Positions 33,537-42,187 of a stretch of 42,187 nucleotides of DNA are shown in pieces. The notes beneath the pieces were generated by a model, which saw only the letters and a program-made list of their open reading frames with translations, was not told the DNA's origin and made no database searches. A program made the position numbers and the translations under genes. Position 1 is the stretch's first letter. Every line of letters starts with the position of its first letter. The DNA is from a bacterium (lineage in GTDB: Bacteria; Planctomycetota; Planctomycetia; Kolteriales; Kolteriaceae). The stretch covers positions 1 to 42,187 of the forward strand of contig JAIEPU010000078.1 of assembly GCA_019748235.1 (NCBI GenBank), read 5' to 3'.

Positions 33537-34375
33537 CTCGACTGGCGTGGGGACAACGATCCCTCTCTCTCGGTGAATACCCGTTGCTCATGGGAATCGT
33601 AAATGTCACGCCTGACAGCTTTTCGGATGGAGGACAATTCTTCGACCCGAACCGGGCTGTGGATCATGCGCTGAAGCTGGTCGACGAGGGAGCGAATTGG
33701 CTGGACGTAGGGGGAGAATCAACCCGTCCAGGGGCAACGCCCGTCGGAGATGCCGAGGAACTTCGGCGAGTTCTTCCCGTGATCGAAGGTATTTCTGCAC
33801 AAACAGATACGCCCATTTCGATTGATACTTATAAGGCAAGCGTCGCGCGAGAAGCGATCGAAGCGGGGGCATCGATCATTAACGACGTCACCGGATTTCG
33901 CGATCCCGCGATGGTGGAAGTCGCTGCTGCAACCAAGACAGCGTGCATTGTGATGCACATGCGGGGCACCCCGGCCGATATGATGGAACAAACGGAATAC
34001 ACGGAGGTTGTGGCTGATCTCATCGAGTACTTTCGGGAGCGACTGGCCCGGCTGAGCGCGGCCGGGGTCGAACTCGAACGAACGATACTTGATCCGGGGA
34101 TCGGCTTCGCCAAAAGGCGGCTCGACAATTTGAGGCTGCTGAACCGTCTTCACGAGTTTGCCTCGCTTGGCCGGCCGGTGCTGCTCGGGGCGTCACGAAA
34201 GCGGATCATTGGGGAGATTACCGGGCGAGGAGAAGCGGGGCGAATTCATGGAACGATCGCCAGCTCGGTTCTCGCTTATTTGAAGGGTGTTCACATTCTT
34301 CGCGTTCATGACGTGGGAGCCGTGGCGGACGCGTTAAAGATCGCACGTGCGATCGAGGTAGAAGGGGCGACATGA
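33515..34375 (+). CDS. folP: Dihydropteroate synthase
   Basis: A 286-residue TIM-barrel enzyme that joins 6-hydroxymethyl-dihydropterin diphosphate with p-aminobenzoate, in folate synthesis. All signature loops are present: MGIVNVTPDSFSDGG (about residues 26-40), WLDVGGESTRPGA, SIDTYKASVA, INDVTGFRD, MHMRGTP, LDPGIGFAKR and LGASRKR near the end. It is the target family of sulfonamides. The ATG has a strong GGAAGGGAG site. Its stop overlaps the start of proA (ATGA), an unusual folate-proline pairing. Cytoplasmic. Confidence 0.96.
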   Translation: MLVDRSLTRLAWGQRSLSLGEYPLLMGIVNVTPDSFSDGGQFFDPNRAVDHALKLVDEGANWLDVGGESTRPGATPVGDAEELRRVLPVIEGISAQTDTPISIDTYKASVAREAIEAGASIINDVTGFRDPAMVEVAAATKTACIVMHMRGTPADMMEQTEYTEVVADLIEYFRERLARLSAAGVELERTILDPGIGFAKRRLDNLRLLNRLHEFASLGRPVLLGASRKRIIGEITGRGEAGRIHGTIASSVLAYLKGVHILRVHDVGAVADALKIARAIEVEGAT

Positions 34376-35643
34376 GCACGGTGGACTTAGACATCCGTTC
34401 CTATTGCGTTGCGAAGGCAAAAGGGGCAAAAGCCGCCGCTCGCAAGCTGGCGACTTTTACCGGCGAGGAACGGAATCGTGCTCTTCGAACGTTGGCAACA
34501 CTACTCCGAAGTGAAGCAAATCGGATCATCGCTGCGAATGAAGAAGATATCGCGTCCGCGCCCGGTTTCGGACTGAACAAGTCGCAGATCGATCGGCTTC
34601 GATTGACGAGCCAGCGGATTGAAGAGATGGCGGTTGCCGTGGAAGAGATCGCGGCGATGCCCGATCCTATCGGACGAGTCATTAAGGGAGAGATTCGTCC
34701 CAACGGTCTCGAACTTCGAAAAGTCACCGTTCCGCTCGGCGTGATTTTCTTCATCTATGAAAGCCGGCCTAACGTCACGACGGATGCGGCGGCTCTTTGC
34801 TTGAAGAGTGGAAACGGAGTCATCCTTCGCGGCGGAAAAGAAGCTAGGCACTCAAACCTCATCGTCGGTCAAATCATTGAGAAAGCCCTCGCTCAACATC
34901 AATTGCCGACCGATGCCGTCACGGTGGTCGACATTCCCCATCGGGAGGCGGTCGGTGAGTTTTTGAAGCTCGATCAATTCATTGACGTCGCCATTCCTCG
35001 CGGTGGTGAGGGATTGATCCGCCGGGTCGCGGAAGAAGCGACAATGCCGGTGATTAAGCATTTTCAGGGAATTTGCCACGTTTACGTCCATGTGGATGCG
35101 GATATCGAAAAGGCGATCGCGATCACAGAGAACTCGAAGTGCCAGCGTCCAAGTACTTGTAACGCGGCGGAGACGCTTCTCATTGATGCGGACGGCGCGG
35201 AGAAGAATCTCCCGGCCATTGCCAAGCGACTTCTCGAACGCAAAGTCGAATTGCGTGGCTGCCCCAGAACTTGTGAAGTCGTTCCGCAGGCCAAGCCGGC
35301 ATCTCCAGACGATTATCACACCGAGTACGGTGACTACGTCATGTCCGTCCGAGTGGTGAACGGCTTGGAAGATGCGATCGAACATATCGCGGAACACAGT
35401 TCGGGGCACACCGAAACGATCGTGACCGAAAACTTCTCGGCGGCCCAGCGATTCCTGCGTGAAGTCGACTCGTCGGCGGTAATGGTGAATGCCAGCACTC
35501 GGCTCAATGACGGCGGACAATTCGGGCTAGGAGCCGAGATCGGCATCAGCACCGATAAGTTCCATGCTCGCGGGCCCTGCGGACTCGAAGAACTAACGAG
35601 CTACAAGTGGGTCGTTCTCGGGAACGGCCATTTGCGGACATGA
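34372..35643 (+). CDS. proA: Gamma-glutamyl phosphate reductase (proline synthesis)
   Basis: A 423-residue aldehyde-dehydrogenase-fold enzyme that reduces gamma-glutamyl phosphate with NADPH to glutamate semialdehyde. It has the family pattern ...RKVTVPLGVIFFIYESRPNVTTDAA, GGKEARHSN, IPRGGEGLI and the catalytic cysteine in STCNAAETLLI; the end, FGLGAEIGISTDKFHARGPCGLEELT, is conserved. The length is normal (about 415-425). ProB is not in the window. It is translationally coupled to folP by a 4-nt overlap. Confidence 0.96.
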   Translation: MSTVDLDIRSYCVAKAKGAKAAARKLATFTGEERNRALRTLATLLRSEANRIIAANEEDIASAPGFGLNKSQIDRLRLTSQRIEEMAVAVEEIAAMPDPIGRVIKGEIRPNGLELRKVTVPLGVIFFIYESRPNVTTDAAALCLKSGNGVILRGGKEARHSNLIVGQIIEKALAQHQLPTDAVTVVDIPHREAVGEFLKLDQFIDVAIPRGGEGLIRRVAEEATMPVIKHFQGICHVYVHVDADIEKAIAITENSKCQRPSTCNAAETLLIDADGAEKNLPAIAKRLLERKVELRGCPRTCEVVPQAKPASPDDYHTEYGDYVMSVRVVNGLEDAIEHIAEHSSGHTETIVTENFSAAQRFLREVDSSAVMVNASTRLNDGGQFGLGAEIGISTDKFHARGPCGLEELTSYKWVVLGNGHLRT

Positions 35644-35752
35644 ACGATGTAGAGGATGAGGTTTCTCCTCCTCGATCACTTGTGAATAACGGATTTCAGA
35701 GCCGTTCCCATGGTTCGAAGGGCTCTGAGTGGATTGGACGGAATCGTCAGCG

Positions 35753-36775
35753 ATGAATGACGTACTGACCCAAACAGAAGTCGAAGCACTTCTCTCCGCA
35801 CTCGATCCCGGCGGAGCGCCCGAGGCTGCCGGCGAGGCGCGTCCCGTTGCCTCGGCCTCTTCGGTAAGCACTCCCACCGTTCAAGGGGATGTCACCCTTT
35901 ACGACTTCAAAAGGCCGGAGCGTGTCGGCAAGGAGCACATGCGTGCCTTGCAGACGATCCATGAGGGATTCAGTCGTAATATCGGCGCGTCTCTCTCCGG
36001 ATTTCTTCGGACGATCGTCGATGTCAAGCTCGTCAGCGTCGATCAATTGACCTATAGCGAATTCACGTTCAGCCTCGAAAATCCGACATGCTTCAACGTC
36101 GTCACCTGTGCTCCCCTTGACGGATACATGGTGCTCGAGATCAATCCGTCGATCGTGTATCCGATGATCGATCGATTGCTTGGAGGGGGAAGGGGAGACG
36201 TCCTCATTCCCCGCCGACCGCTCACCGACATTGAAATGCGTTTGGTCAATCGTGTGACGAAGTACGCAATCGACGATTTGAAGGCGGTCTGGTCACAGAT
36301 CATCCCCATCGATTTCAAGGTCGATCGGATCGAATCGAATCCTCAACTCGTCTACATCGTTCCACCGAATGAAGTCGTCGTGCTCATTAGTTTTGAAATT
36401 GCAATCGGCGATTTACGCGGGATGATGAATTTCTGCATTCCTTTTAATTCCATCGAGCCGGTCATTGATCAGCTCTCCGCGAACACGTGGCTCAGCTACA
36501 CCCGAAAAGACTCGCGAAAGCAGAACGTCCTGTCGGCACTTCGAAACGCGCCGATCGAGCTTACGGTCCATTTAGGGGAGACGACGATTACGGCCGAGCA
36601 ATTGCTCGGCCTTCGCATTGGGGACTGCATCCCTCTCGACAAATCGGCGAATTCCCCTCTCCTAGTCGATGTGGCAGGCAATTCGAAATTTTGGGGAACG
36701 CCGCATCAACTCAAGGGAAAGAAAGTCGTCAAGATTATCAGCAAGGCGGACGCCAACGCCCGTGTCAACGGGTAG
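35753..36775 (+). CDS. fliM: Flagellar motor switch protein FliM
   Basis: A 340-residue C-ring protein. ATG 35753 gives MNDVLTQTEVEALLSAL, the usual short N-terminal peptide that binds phosphorylated CheY; a GTG at 35729 would add eight residues and is less likely. After a flexible Ala/Pro linker comes the CheC-like middle domain (YDFKRPERVGKEHMRALQTIHEGFSRNI ... GGGRGD, ending near 240), then the SpoA domain with ELTVHLGETTITAEQLLGLRIGDCIPL. FliM links CheY-P to motor reversal at the cytoplasmic face. It implies a flagellated swarmer stage. No other flagellar gene is in the window, so it is separated from the usual fliN/flhB cluster. Confidence 0.95.
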   Translation: MNDVLTQTEVEALLSALDPGGAPEAAGEARPVASASSVSTPTVQGDVTLYDFKRPERVGKEHMRALQTIHEGFSRNIGASLSGFLRTIVDVKLVSVDQLTYSEFTFSLENPTCFNVVTCAPLDGYMVLEINPSIVYPMIDRLLGGGRGDVLIPRRPLTDIEMRLVNRVTKYAIDDLKAVWSQIIPIDFKVDRIESNPQLVYIVPPNEVVVLISFEIAIGDLRGMMNFCIPFNSIEPVIDQLSANTWLSYTRKDSRKQNVLSALRNAPIELTVHLGETTITAEQLLGLRIGDCIPLDKSANSPLLVDVAGNSKFWGTPHQLKGKKVVKIISKADANARVNG

Positions 36776-36904
36776 TCGGGAAACCAAGCGGTTAGGATAT
36801 TGGCACTTTCTGGCCTGCCGCTTCGGGTGAATTTGGGTTCACTCCCTCCAAAGAAGACGAGAGGGAACGAGGCTAATCGCCTACAATCAATTCATGGATC
36901 TCTT

Positions 36905-36940
36905 TGCCGGCCGAGTGCTCCGGCAGGCTGTTGTTTCTTC
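36905..36940 (+). terminator. Weak hairpin between fliM and thiC
   Basis: TGCCGG (36905-36910) and CCGGCA (36920-36925) with a 9-base loop, followed by a T-rich GGCTGTTGTTTCTTC. This is a possible fliM terminator. The rest of this 266-bp gap has no THI-box/TPP riboswitch sequence that I recognise. Confidence 0.35.
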
Positions 36941-37041
36941 CGAGAAGCTGTTGGTGACACCATCTCGCGAATTGACGTGGGATAACGCTCCTTTCAAGCG
37001 GAATCACGATCAGCTTTTGATGTGAAAAGGAAATGCTCCTC

Positions 37042-38844
37042 ATGTCCCAGCACGAGTCATCGCGACGAACTTGGACTCTTCCTTCCTTGGGCTCGAATCC
37101 ATCGAGTCAGCATGTGGGAACGACACCTGGCAGCTTCGCCTTGCCCCCCGCCATCGCGCCCGGATCGGCCGGCGCTCGGACGTATGCCTCTCCCGATACC
37201 CCAGGGATGCCCGCACCATCGTCGAAAACGGCTTGGGATTTCATGCCGGCGGATTGGCGTTTGGAAAACGGGCGATGGGTACCGCCGCAGGGATTCGAGC
37301 CGGTCACACAACTTGAATTCGCGAGGGTCGGAATCATCACCCCCGAAATGCGGCGCGTCGCCGAGCGAGAGGGGCATCTCACGGCCGAGCAGGTGCGGGA
37401 CGAAGTCGCCGCGGGCCGCATGATCATTCCCGCGAACAAGGTCCATTTACAGCACAAACTCGATCCAATGGCGATCGGACGGGCCAGCCACACCAAGATC
37501 AACGCCAACATGGGGGCATCACCCGTTTCATCGAGCCTCGAAGAAGAGGTCGACAAACTTCGTTGGGCGGAGAAATGGGGCGCGGACACGGTCATGGATC
37601 TCTCGACCGGGGGGGATCTCGACAAGACCCGCGTCGCGATCATTCAGAACAGCCAAGTGCCCATCGGCACGGTGCCGATCTATTCCATGATCATTGGCCG
37701 AAAGATCGAAGACCTGACGCACAGCGACATTCTCGCCACCCTTCAGAAGCAAGCGGAGCAGGGGGTCGACTACTTCACCATTCATGCAGGCATTTTGCGG
37801 GAACATCTTCCGCTGGTGAAAAACCGCGTGATCGGGATTGTGAGCCGTGGCGGTTCCCTCCTCGCCAAGTGGATGATCACTCATCGTCAGCAGAATCCCA
37901 TGTATGAGTTGTGGGAGCAAATCTGCGACATCATGCGAGCCTTTGACGTCAGCTTTTCGATCGGCGACGGACTCCGCCCCGGCGGCTTGGCCGATGCGAC
38001 CGACGAGGCTCAGCTCGCGGAATTGGCGACGCTGGGAGAACTCACGGAGCGGGCTTGGCGCAAGGGAGTACAAGTGATGATCGAGGGGCCGGGACACGTC
38101 CCCTTCGATCAAATCGAATACAACATGAAGTTGCAGCGATCCCTCTGCCACGGGGCGCCGTTCTACGTTCTCGGTCCCTTGGTGACCGACATTTTCCCAG
38201 GATACGATCACATCACGAGCTGCATCGGCGCGACGTCCGCGGCCTACCACGGAGCGAGCATGCTCTGTTATGTGACGCCGAAAGAACATCTCGGCCTTCC
38301 GAAGAGAGATGACGTGAAACAAGGTTGTGTGGCATACAAGATCGCGGCCCACGCGGCGGATATCGCGCTTGGTATTCCCGGAAGTCGCGATCGTGACGAT
38401 GAATTGACGAAGGCTCGGGCTGCCCTCAATTGGCAACGCCATTTCGAGCTCTCTTTTGATCCGGATACCGCCCGCGCGCTTCACGATGAAGATCTCGACG
38501 TCGATACTGATTTCTGCGCGATGTGTGGTCATGACTGGTGCAGCGTTCGGATTTCAAAGGAGATTCAGGAGTTCGCGTCGGGGAAGGAAGCGGACTATCA
38601 GTGGGAAAAGGCTCGTGTGTCGGCCGCGCTCTCGACTGACCAGCAGGCAATCCTTGAAAAGCGTGGGGTCCTGAGTCCGGAAGAGATTCACAAGCTTGCT
38701 TCAAAAACAAAGAAGGCGATGAGCGGCAAGGGATCGAAGGCTTCCTGCCATAGCGATTACGTCGACTCCGATGCGGCTCAGCAATTGCAGCATTCAAATT
38801 TAGTGCAGATCGAGCTTCCCCCGCGCGAATCGGCCGGCGTTTAG
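37042..38844 (+). CDS. thiC: Phosphomethylpyrimidine synthase ThiC
   Basis: A 600-residue radical-SAM-type enzyme that rearranges aminoimidazole ribotide to hydroxymethylpyrimidine phosphate for thiamine. The C-terminal iron-sulfur motif is CAMCGHDWC (CX2CX4C), with [22 protein letters not shown] and [16 protein letters not shown] as conserved core pieces. About 60 variable residues at the N-terminus are common in the family. ATG 37042 is chosen over 37033 because AAAGG then has normal spacing. It is the only thiamine gene here; a terminator follows at 38906, so it is monocistronic. No TPP riboswitch was seen upstream, unlike most bacteria. Confidence 0.96.
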   Translation: MSQHESSRRTWTLPSLGSNPSSQHVGTTPGSFALPPAIAPGSAGARTYASPDTPGMPAPSSKTAWDFMPADWRLENGRWVPPQGFEPVTQLEFARVGIITPEMRRVAEREGHLTAEQVRDEVAAGRMIIPANKVHLQHKLDPMAIGRASHTKINANMGASPVSSSLEEEVDKLRWAEKWGADTVMDLSTGGDLDKTRVAIIQNSQVPIGTVPIYSMIIGRKIEDLTHSDILATLQKQAEQGVDYFTIHAGILREHLPLVKNRVIGIVSRGGSLLAKWMITHRQQNPMYELWEQICDIMRAFDVSFSIGDGLRPGGLADATDEAQLAELATLGELTERAWRKGVQVMIEGPGHVPFDQIEYNMKLQRSLCHGAPFYVLGPLVTDIFPGYDHITSCIGATSAAYHGASMLCYVTPKEHLGLPKRDDVKQGCVAYKIAAHAADIALGIPGSRDRDDELTKARAALNWQRHFELSFDPDTARALHDEDLDVDTDFCAMCGHDWCSVRISKEIQEFASGKEADYQWEKARVSAALSTDQQAILEKRGVLSPEEIHKLASKTKKAMSGKGSKASCHSDYVDSDAAQQLQHSNLVQIELPPRESAGV

Positions 38845-38905
38845 CGCGATTGGGTCGGATCTTGAATTGACGGTGCGGACTCGGTCTTTTTGAGGATTAT
38901 CGGAG

Positions 38906-38942
38906 CAGACGGCATTCTCTGGAACGCCGTCTGTTTCTTCTT
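38906..38942 (+). terminator. Rho-independent terminator of thiC
   Basis: CAGACGGC (38906-38913) and GCCGTCTG (38926-38933) form a perfect 8-bp stem with a 12-base loop, followed by TTTCTTCTT. It lies 62 bp after the thiC stop and before the next gene on the same strand. Confidence 0.85.
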
Positions 38943-39035
38943 CCCGTCAATAGCGGTAGAATCGCGTGATACCCTTCTTCTGAAATCAATCGCGATTCTT
39001 TTACTGGTGGCAGGACCGAGGAAAGGCGAGCAGGC

Positions 39036-39899
39036 GTGAGCGTGCAGGTCAAAACGAATTCATTTCCTCGTCTGCGAGCGTGGTTCGATCGTTTCAAAGA
39101 GACGACGATCGAAGTCAAGAATGGATTTGTCTCGGGCCGGTTCGTTGCATGGGAACTCTTCATCAGTCGATTGGCGGAGAGTCGGCAAGCAGCGTTCTTC
39201 GGTTTGATGAGCCTCTTCCTTCCACCTCTTGCGGTAGCCGCATGGGCCACGCTCATTCGACATGCAAAGGTGATCAACGTTCCTGAAGTCGCGGATGATC
39301 TTCCCTATCCCGCGTTCGTCCTTCTAAGCATGATGCTTTGGATGACATTCACGGAGTCGATTATGGCGCCACTCGAAGGAGTGGTGATGCAGCTTCGGTC
39401 ACTCGCACATGCGAACTATCCGATTGAAGCGGTAACGCTCGCTCGACTTGGCGAAGTTATCTTTCACTTTCTCTTCAAGCTGATTCTGATCATCGGCGCA
39501 GGGATTTGGTTCAAGCTTCCGGTCAGTTTCATGGTGATCTTCGCACCGATCGCGCTTCTTTTCATGATTCTATTTGGAATGGGAATAGGTCTAACACTCG
39601 CCCCCTTTCACGTGCTGTACCGAGATGTCGGTCAAAGTTTGAACACGATCATTACGTTTTGGCTCTTCTTGACGCCGGTCTTTTTTCCCGTGCCGACCGA
39701 AGGAGCTGCGAGTTGGCTTTTCGCGCTGAATCCGGTGACGCCACTTCTCTCGGCGACTCGCGAGCTGGCCACCATCGGATGGATAACGCAGCCGCTCGGA
39801 TTCGTGATCATGGTGCTTGTATCCGCCGGACTTTTCCTGTTTGGTTGCGTCTTATTGCGGCGATCGGTTCCCATACTCGTCGAGCAGGCGGACTCGTGA
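39036..39899 (+). CDS. ABC-2 type polysaccharide export permease
   Basis: A 287-residue integral membrane protein with about six helices and the Wzm/TagG-type ABC-2 layout: a cytoplasmic amphipathic N-terminus, MMLWMTFTESIMAPLEG, and the later RDVGQSLNTIITFWLFLTPVFFPV, which is the conserved helix pair followed by the ALNPVTPLL signature. Such permeases pair with an ATPase (Wzt/TagH) to export O-antigen or teichoic-type glycans. None is adjacent: the next gene, zwf, is on the opposite strand. The GTG start is supported by GAAAGGCGAG. The glycosyltransferases elsewhere in the window might share a pathway, but this is conjecture. Confidence 0.87.
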   Translation: MSVQVKTNSFPRLRAWFDRFKETTIEVKNGFVSGRFVAWELFISRLAESRQAAFFGLMSLFLPPLAVAAWATLIRHAKVINVPEVADDLPYPAFVLLSMMLWMTFTESIMAPLEGVVMQLRSLAHANYPIEAVTLARLGEVIFHFLFKLILIIGAGIWFKLPVSFMVIFAPIALLFMILFGMGIGLTLAPFHVLYRDVGQSLNTIITFWLFLTPVFFPVPTEGAASWLFALNPVTPLLSATRELATIGWITQPLGFVIMVLVSAGLFLFGCVLLRRSVPILVEQADS

Positions 39900-39927
39900 T
39901 CGCGCGATCCAATGGCGAGTCCAATTC

Positions 39928-41442
39928 CTAGAAACGTCGCCAACCCATGGGGCATGATCCGCTCGGGATTTCATTTCCCGAGGGGAAAAGGCTTTCCGCC
40001 ATGGAAGGACCCCAGCTTCCAGAGATGTAGTTCGGGAACTGCGGCGGTGGGAGCTGATCCCATCCTTTCTGAATCGCATCCGCCCAACGCCACGTGGCGG
40101 CCACTTCGTCTGAACGGATAAAGAGTGTCGGATCGCCGAGCAGCGCATCAAGAAGGAGTCGTTCGTACGCCTCGGGAATCTCGCGATGGAAGCTTTTCTG
40201 ATAATCGAAATCCATTTCCACCGTCGAAACCTTCATTCCTGATCCGGGCTTCTTCGCACCGAAATAAAGGGTGATTCCTTCGTTCGGTTGAATTCGAATG
40301 ACCAGTAAATTCGTGCAATTGCCGATGACGCCGGTGCCGCGAAACAGAGCGAGAGGTGGCGTTTGGAACTTGATCGCGATCTCTGTCGCACGCTTGGGAA
40401 GCCGCTTTCCGTGACGAAGATAGAACGGCACTCCCGCCCATCGCCAGCTATCAAGATAGAGCTGAGCCGCGACGTAGGTTGGCGTGAGAGAGTTGGGATC
40501 GACGTTTTCTTCATGCCGATAGCCGATGACCTCTTTGCCGTCCATCTGGCCCGGGCCGTACTGTCCGCGGACGGTGGAAAGTTCCACATCCGTGGGGCCG
40601 TTCGGAAGACGGATTGATCGAAGGACTTTCACTTTTTCATCACGAATCGTGTCCGCCTCGAGGGCGATGGGTGGCTCCATCGCCGTGGTGGCGAGAAGCT
40701 GCATCATGTGATTTTGCATCATGTCACGGAGGGCGCCGGACTTCTCATAATAGTCGGCGCGTCCTTCGACACCGATCGATTCTGCCACCGTGATCTGCAC
40801 GTGCTCGACGAAGTTGTTGTTCCACACAGGTTCAAAGAGTCCGTTCGCGAAGCGAAAGGCAAGTAGGTTCTGCACCGTTTCCTTGCCAAGGTAATGATCG
40901 ATGCGATAAATCTGTCGCTCGTTGATTCGATCATGCAAGCAACCGTCGAGTTCCGCCGCACTGGCCGCATCATGACCGAATGGCTTTTCGACGATGATCC
41001 GCTCCCAGGTAGTGTCGGTGGGAGAATCTCGTTTGATGAGTCCGACGCTTGCTAAGTTCTCCGTAATTGGCGCGATGAAGCGAGGGCTTACTGCGTAATA
41101 GAAGAGACGCTGTGCAGGGAGTGACTTTTCCCGTTCAATCTGCTCGATCGACGCCTTGAGCTGATTGAAGTCTTCTTCCGTGCTGATGTCGCCGTGATGA
41201 AAAGTAATCGTCTTGGCGAACTCGGCCCAGCGAGCGGATTCTTTTTTCGCGACGTCAACTTGCTGGTCGATGAAAGCGAGATACTCTTCCGTCGTTTTCA
41301 CACGCCGACCGACGGCAAGTATCGCGGGGTCGATGAGGCGGCGCTCTTTCCACAGCGAGAATAACGCGGGTAATAGTTTTCGGGCGGCCAGATCGCCGGT
41401 GCCGCCGAACAACACAATCGTTGCCTTTTCCGATCGATCCAT
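39928..41442 (-). CDS. zwf: Glucose-6-phosphate 1-dehydrogenase
   Basis: A 504-residue enzyme, first step of the oxidative pentose phosphate and Entner-Doudoroff routes, making NADPH. GGTGDLAARKLLPAL (13-27) is the NADP-binding loop, EKPFG lies at 152-156, and the active-site peptide RIDHYLGKE at 180-188 is exact. The last ~15 residues (SGSCPMGWRRF) look less conserved and may be a lineage-specific tail. The stop is 28 bp from that of the convergent ABC-2 gene. It is divergent from an RraA-family gene. No opcA or gnd is adjacent. Confidence 0.96.
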   Translation of the reverse strand: MDRSEKATIVLFGGTGDLAARKLLPALFSLWKERRLIDPAILAVGRRVKTTEEYLAFIDQQVDVAKKESARWAEFAKTITFHHGDISTEEDFNQLKASIEQIEREKSLPAQRLFYYAVSPRFIAPITENLASVGLIKRDSPTDTTWERIIVEKPFGHDAASAAELDGCLHDRINERQIYRIDHYLGKETVQNLLAFRFANGLFEPVWNNNFVEHVQITVAESIGVEGRADYYEKSGALRDMMQNHMMQLLATTAMEPPIALEADTIRDEKVKVLRSIRLPNGPTDVELSTVRGQYGPGQMDGKEVIGYRHEENVDPNSLTPTYVAAQLYLDSWRWAGVPFYLRHGKRLPKRATEIAIKFQTPPLALFRGTGVIGNCTNLLVIRIQPNEGITLYFGAKKPGSGMKVSTVEMDFDYQKSFHREIPEAYERLLLDALLGDPTLFIRSDEVAATWRWADAIQKGWDQLPPPQFPNYISGSWGPSMAESLFPSGNEIPSGSCPMGWRRF

Positions 41443-41773
41443 CGTGCGCGTCCTTTTGCTTACCCGCTACTTCAACGAATAACTGATCTTCTCCGTGTGC
41501 CGGGGCAATGCGGCTCACTCAGGACCTCGAAAAACCGCTCAACTCGTTCGTATGAAGCTCGAACCGGTTGTCGCGGCGACTTATTCTATTTCCACTATTA
41601 TTCCCGTTCGATCAATGGTCTCTGTGATTCCCGTTATCTGGATCAATGGGACGGAATTCGAGATTTGAAATCAGAGCACCGATCCCCGACGATGGGGATG
41701 ATTGCTCCCTGGGGTCGAGGGATGTAATCTCAAATGGTGTCACAGAGAAATCATGACGGGGAACGGGTCATTC
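41443..41773. other. Divergent intergenic region with a spaced inverted repeat
   Basis: A 331-bp gap between zwf and an RraA-family gene. It holds a perfect 9-base inverted repeat, TCTCTGTGA (41619-41627) and TCACAGAGA (41740-41748), and a small hairpin ATCCCC-gacgat-GGGGAT (about 41672-41691). No coding sequence was found. The first repeat may mark a decayed element; I have no proof. Confidence 0.4.
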
Positions 41774-42187
41774 ATGGCGCACACGGCATTACTGACGGAC
41801 GAAGAACGGCATCAATTGATTCAGGTCGATACGCCGACCGTTTGTAATGTCATCGAGCTATTCGATGTCCGTCCGCGCAATCAGGGGTATTTCGATCATC
41901 GGATCAAAGCCGTTTATCCCGATCTTCCACCGATGGTGGGATACGCGACGACCGCGACCTTTCGTTCCAACGCGGCCCCCCGCAGCGGCGATGCCTATGC
42001 TTCGCTTGAGAAACAGGTCGAGCGGTTCGTTGAAGTGCCGGCACCCTATGTCGTCGTCTTTCAAGATTTGGACGATCCCGCGGTATCGGCGACGTTTGGA
42101 GAGGTGATGTGCACCGCCTACCGAGCGTTTGGCGCGGCGGGCCTCGTCACCAGCGGGGCGGGCCGAGATTTGCAGCAGGTCAAAGCA
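41774..42187 (+). CDS. RraA / 4-hydroxy-4-methyl-2-oxoglutarate aldolase family protein, 5' part
   Basis: An open frame from ATG 41774 to the right edge encodes 138 residues; the 3' end is outside. It has the RraA-fold pattern: [20 protein letters not shown] near the start and [25 protein letters not shown] near the end of what is seen, matching the GE..A.AA...G..G.V.DG..RD signature of the family, in which the final Arg-Asp helps bind metal. Members either modulate RNase E or act as divalent-metal aldolases on oxo acids. An in-frame ATG at 41753 is an alternative start. Function cannot be decided from the fragment. Confidence 0.82.
   Translation, partial: MAHTALLTDEERHQLIQVDTPTVCNVIELFDVRPRNQGYFDHRIKAVYPDLPPMVGYATTATFRSNAAPRSGDAYASLEKQVERFVEVPAPYVVVFQDLDDPAVSATFGEVMCTAYRAFGAAGLVTSGAGRDLQQVKA

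Noticed and set aside
36894-37025. 43-codon frame before thiC (ATG 36894)
   Set aside because: No ribosome binding site; contains the weak hairpin at 36905; no known family.

Overview
The window reads as chromosomal DNA of a Gram-negative-type bacterium, most probably a member of the Planctomycetota. This rests on inference from content: an LPS-heptose epimerase, a flagellar switch protein, planctomycete-style secreted proteins (a di-haem cytochrome c, a LamG/DUF1080-like protein, a predicted outer-membrane barrel), a sugar/lipid enzyme mix, and biosynthetic genes scattered singly instead of in classic operons. No rRNA or tRNA gene, CRISPR array, transposase or prophage gene was seen. Gene density is high and codon use looks uniform.

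Layout. 1-4.4 kb (minus strand): the edge of a conserved hypothetical gene, a family-2 glycosyltransferase, a glycerol-1-phosphate-dehydrogenase-like enzyme and an APC amino-acid permease. The permease is broken by an in-frame amber codon in its first membrane helix. 4.6-9.1 kb: a SelA/DgaE-like PLP enzyme, a bifunctional-nuclease-domain protein, a di-haem cytochrome c and a GT4 glycosyltransferase. 9.5-12.1 kb: a predicted outer-membrane barrel and a second GT4 enzyme, followed by two strongly palindromic intergenic elements. 12.2-18.8 kb: a compact carotenoid operon on the minus strand (crtY-crtI-crtB-crtZ-like plus a DUF423 membrane protein), with a divergent sulfotransferase and a TetR regulator beside it. 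19-24.4 kb: a PfpI/DJ-1 protein, a VanZ-like membrane protein, an ECF-type nickel/cobalt uptake set (CbiM, an L-type accessory protein, CbiQ) with no ATPase next to it, and HldD.

24.6-26.5 kb holds a universal stress protein and a branched-chain aminotransferase. The ~525 bp between them is filled with a two-hairpin palindromic element and three tandem copies of a roughly 86-bp palindromic unit. 26.7-31.3 kb: a secreted LamG-like protein, a membrane-anchored thioredoxin-fold protein whose two active-site cysteines are serines, a DedA protein, and a polytopic glycosyltransferase-like protein translationally coupled to a TPR protein. 31.4-42.2 kb: a ClC chloride transporter/channel with CBS domains, folP-proA (overlapping start/stop), fliM, thiC with a clear terminator, an ABC-2 polysaccharide-export permease without an adjacent ATPase, zwf, and the 5' part of an RraA-family gene.

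Functionally the best-supported unit is the carotenoid cluster. It should take geranylgeranyl diphosphate through phytoene, lycopene and beta-carotene to a hydroxylated product. The adjacent sulfotransferase makes a sulfated xanthophyll a testable idea. I see no wholly new multi-gene system. The strongest unexplained signals are the covarying tandem palindromes at 25.3-25.6 kb, the amber-interrupted permease, the ATPase-less ECF set and the redox-dead thioredoxin domain. All assignments are from reading the sequence; no database search was run.
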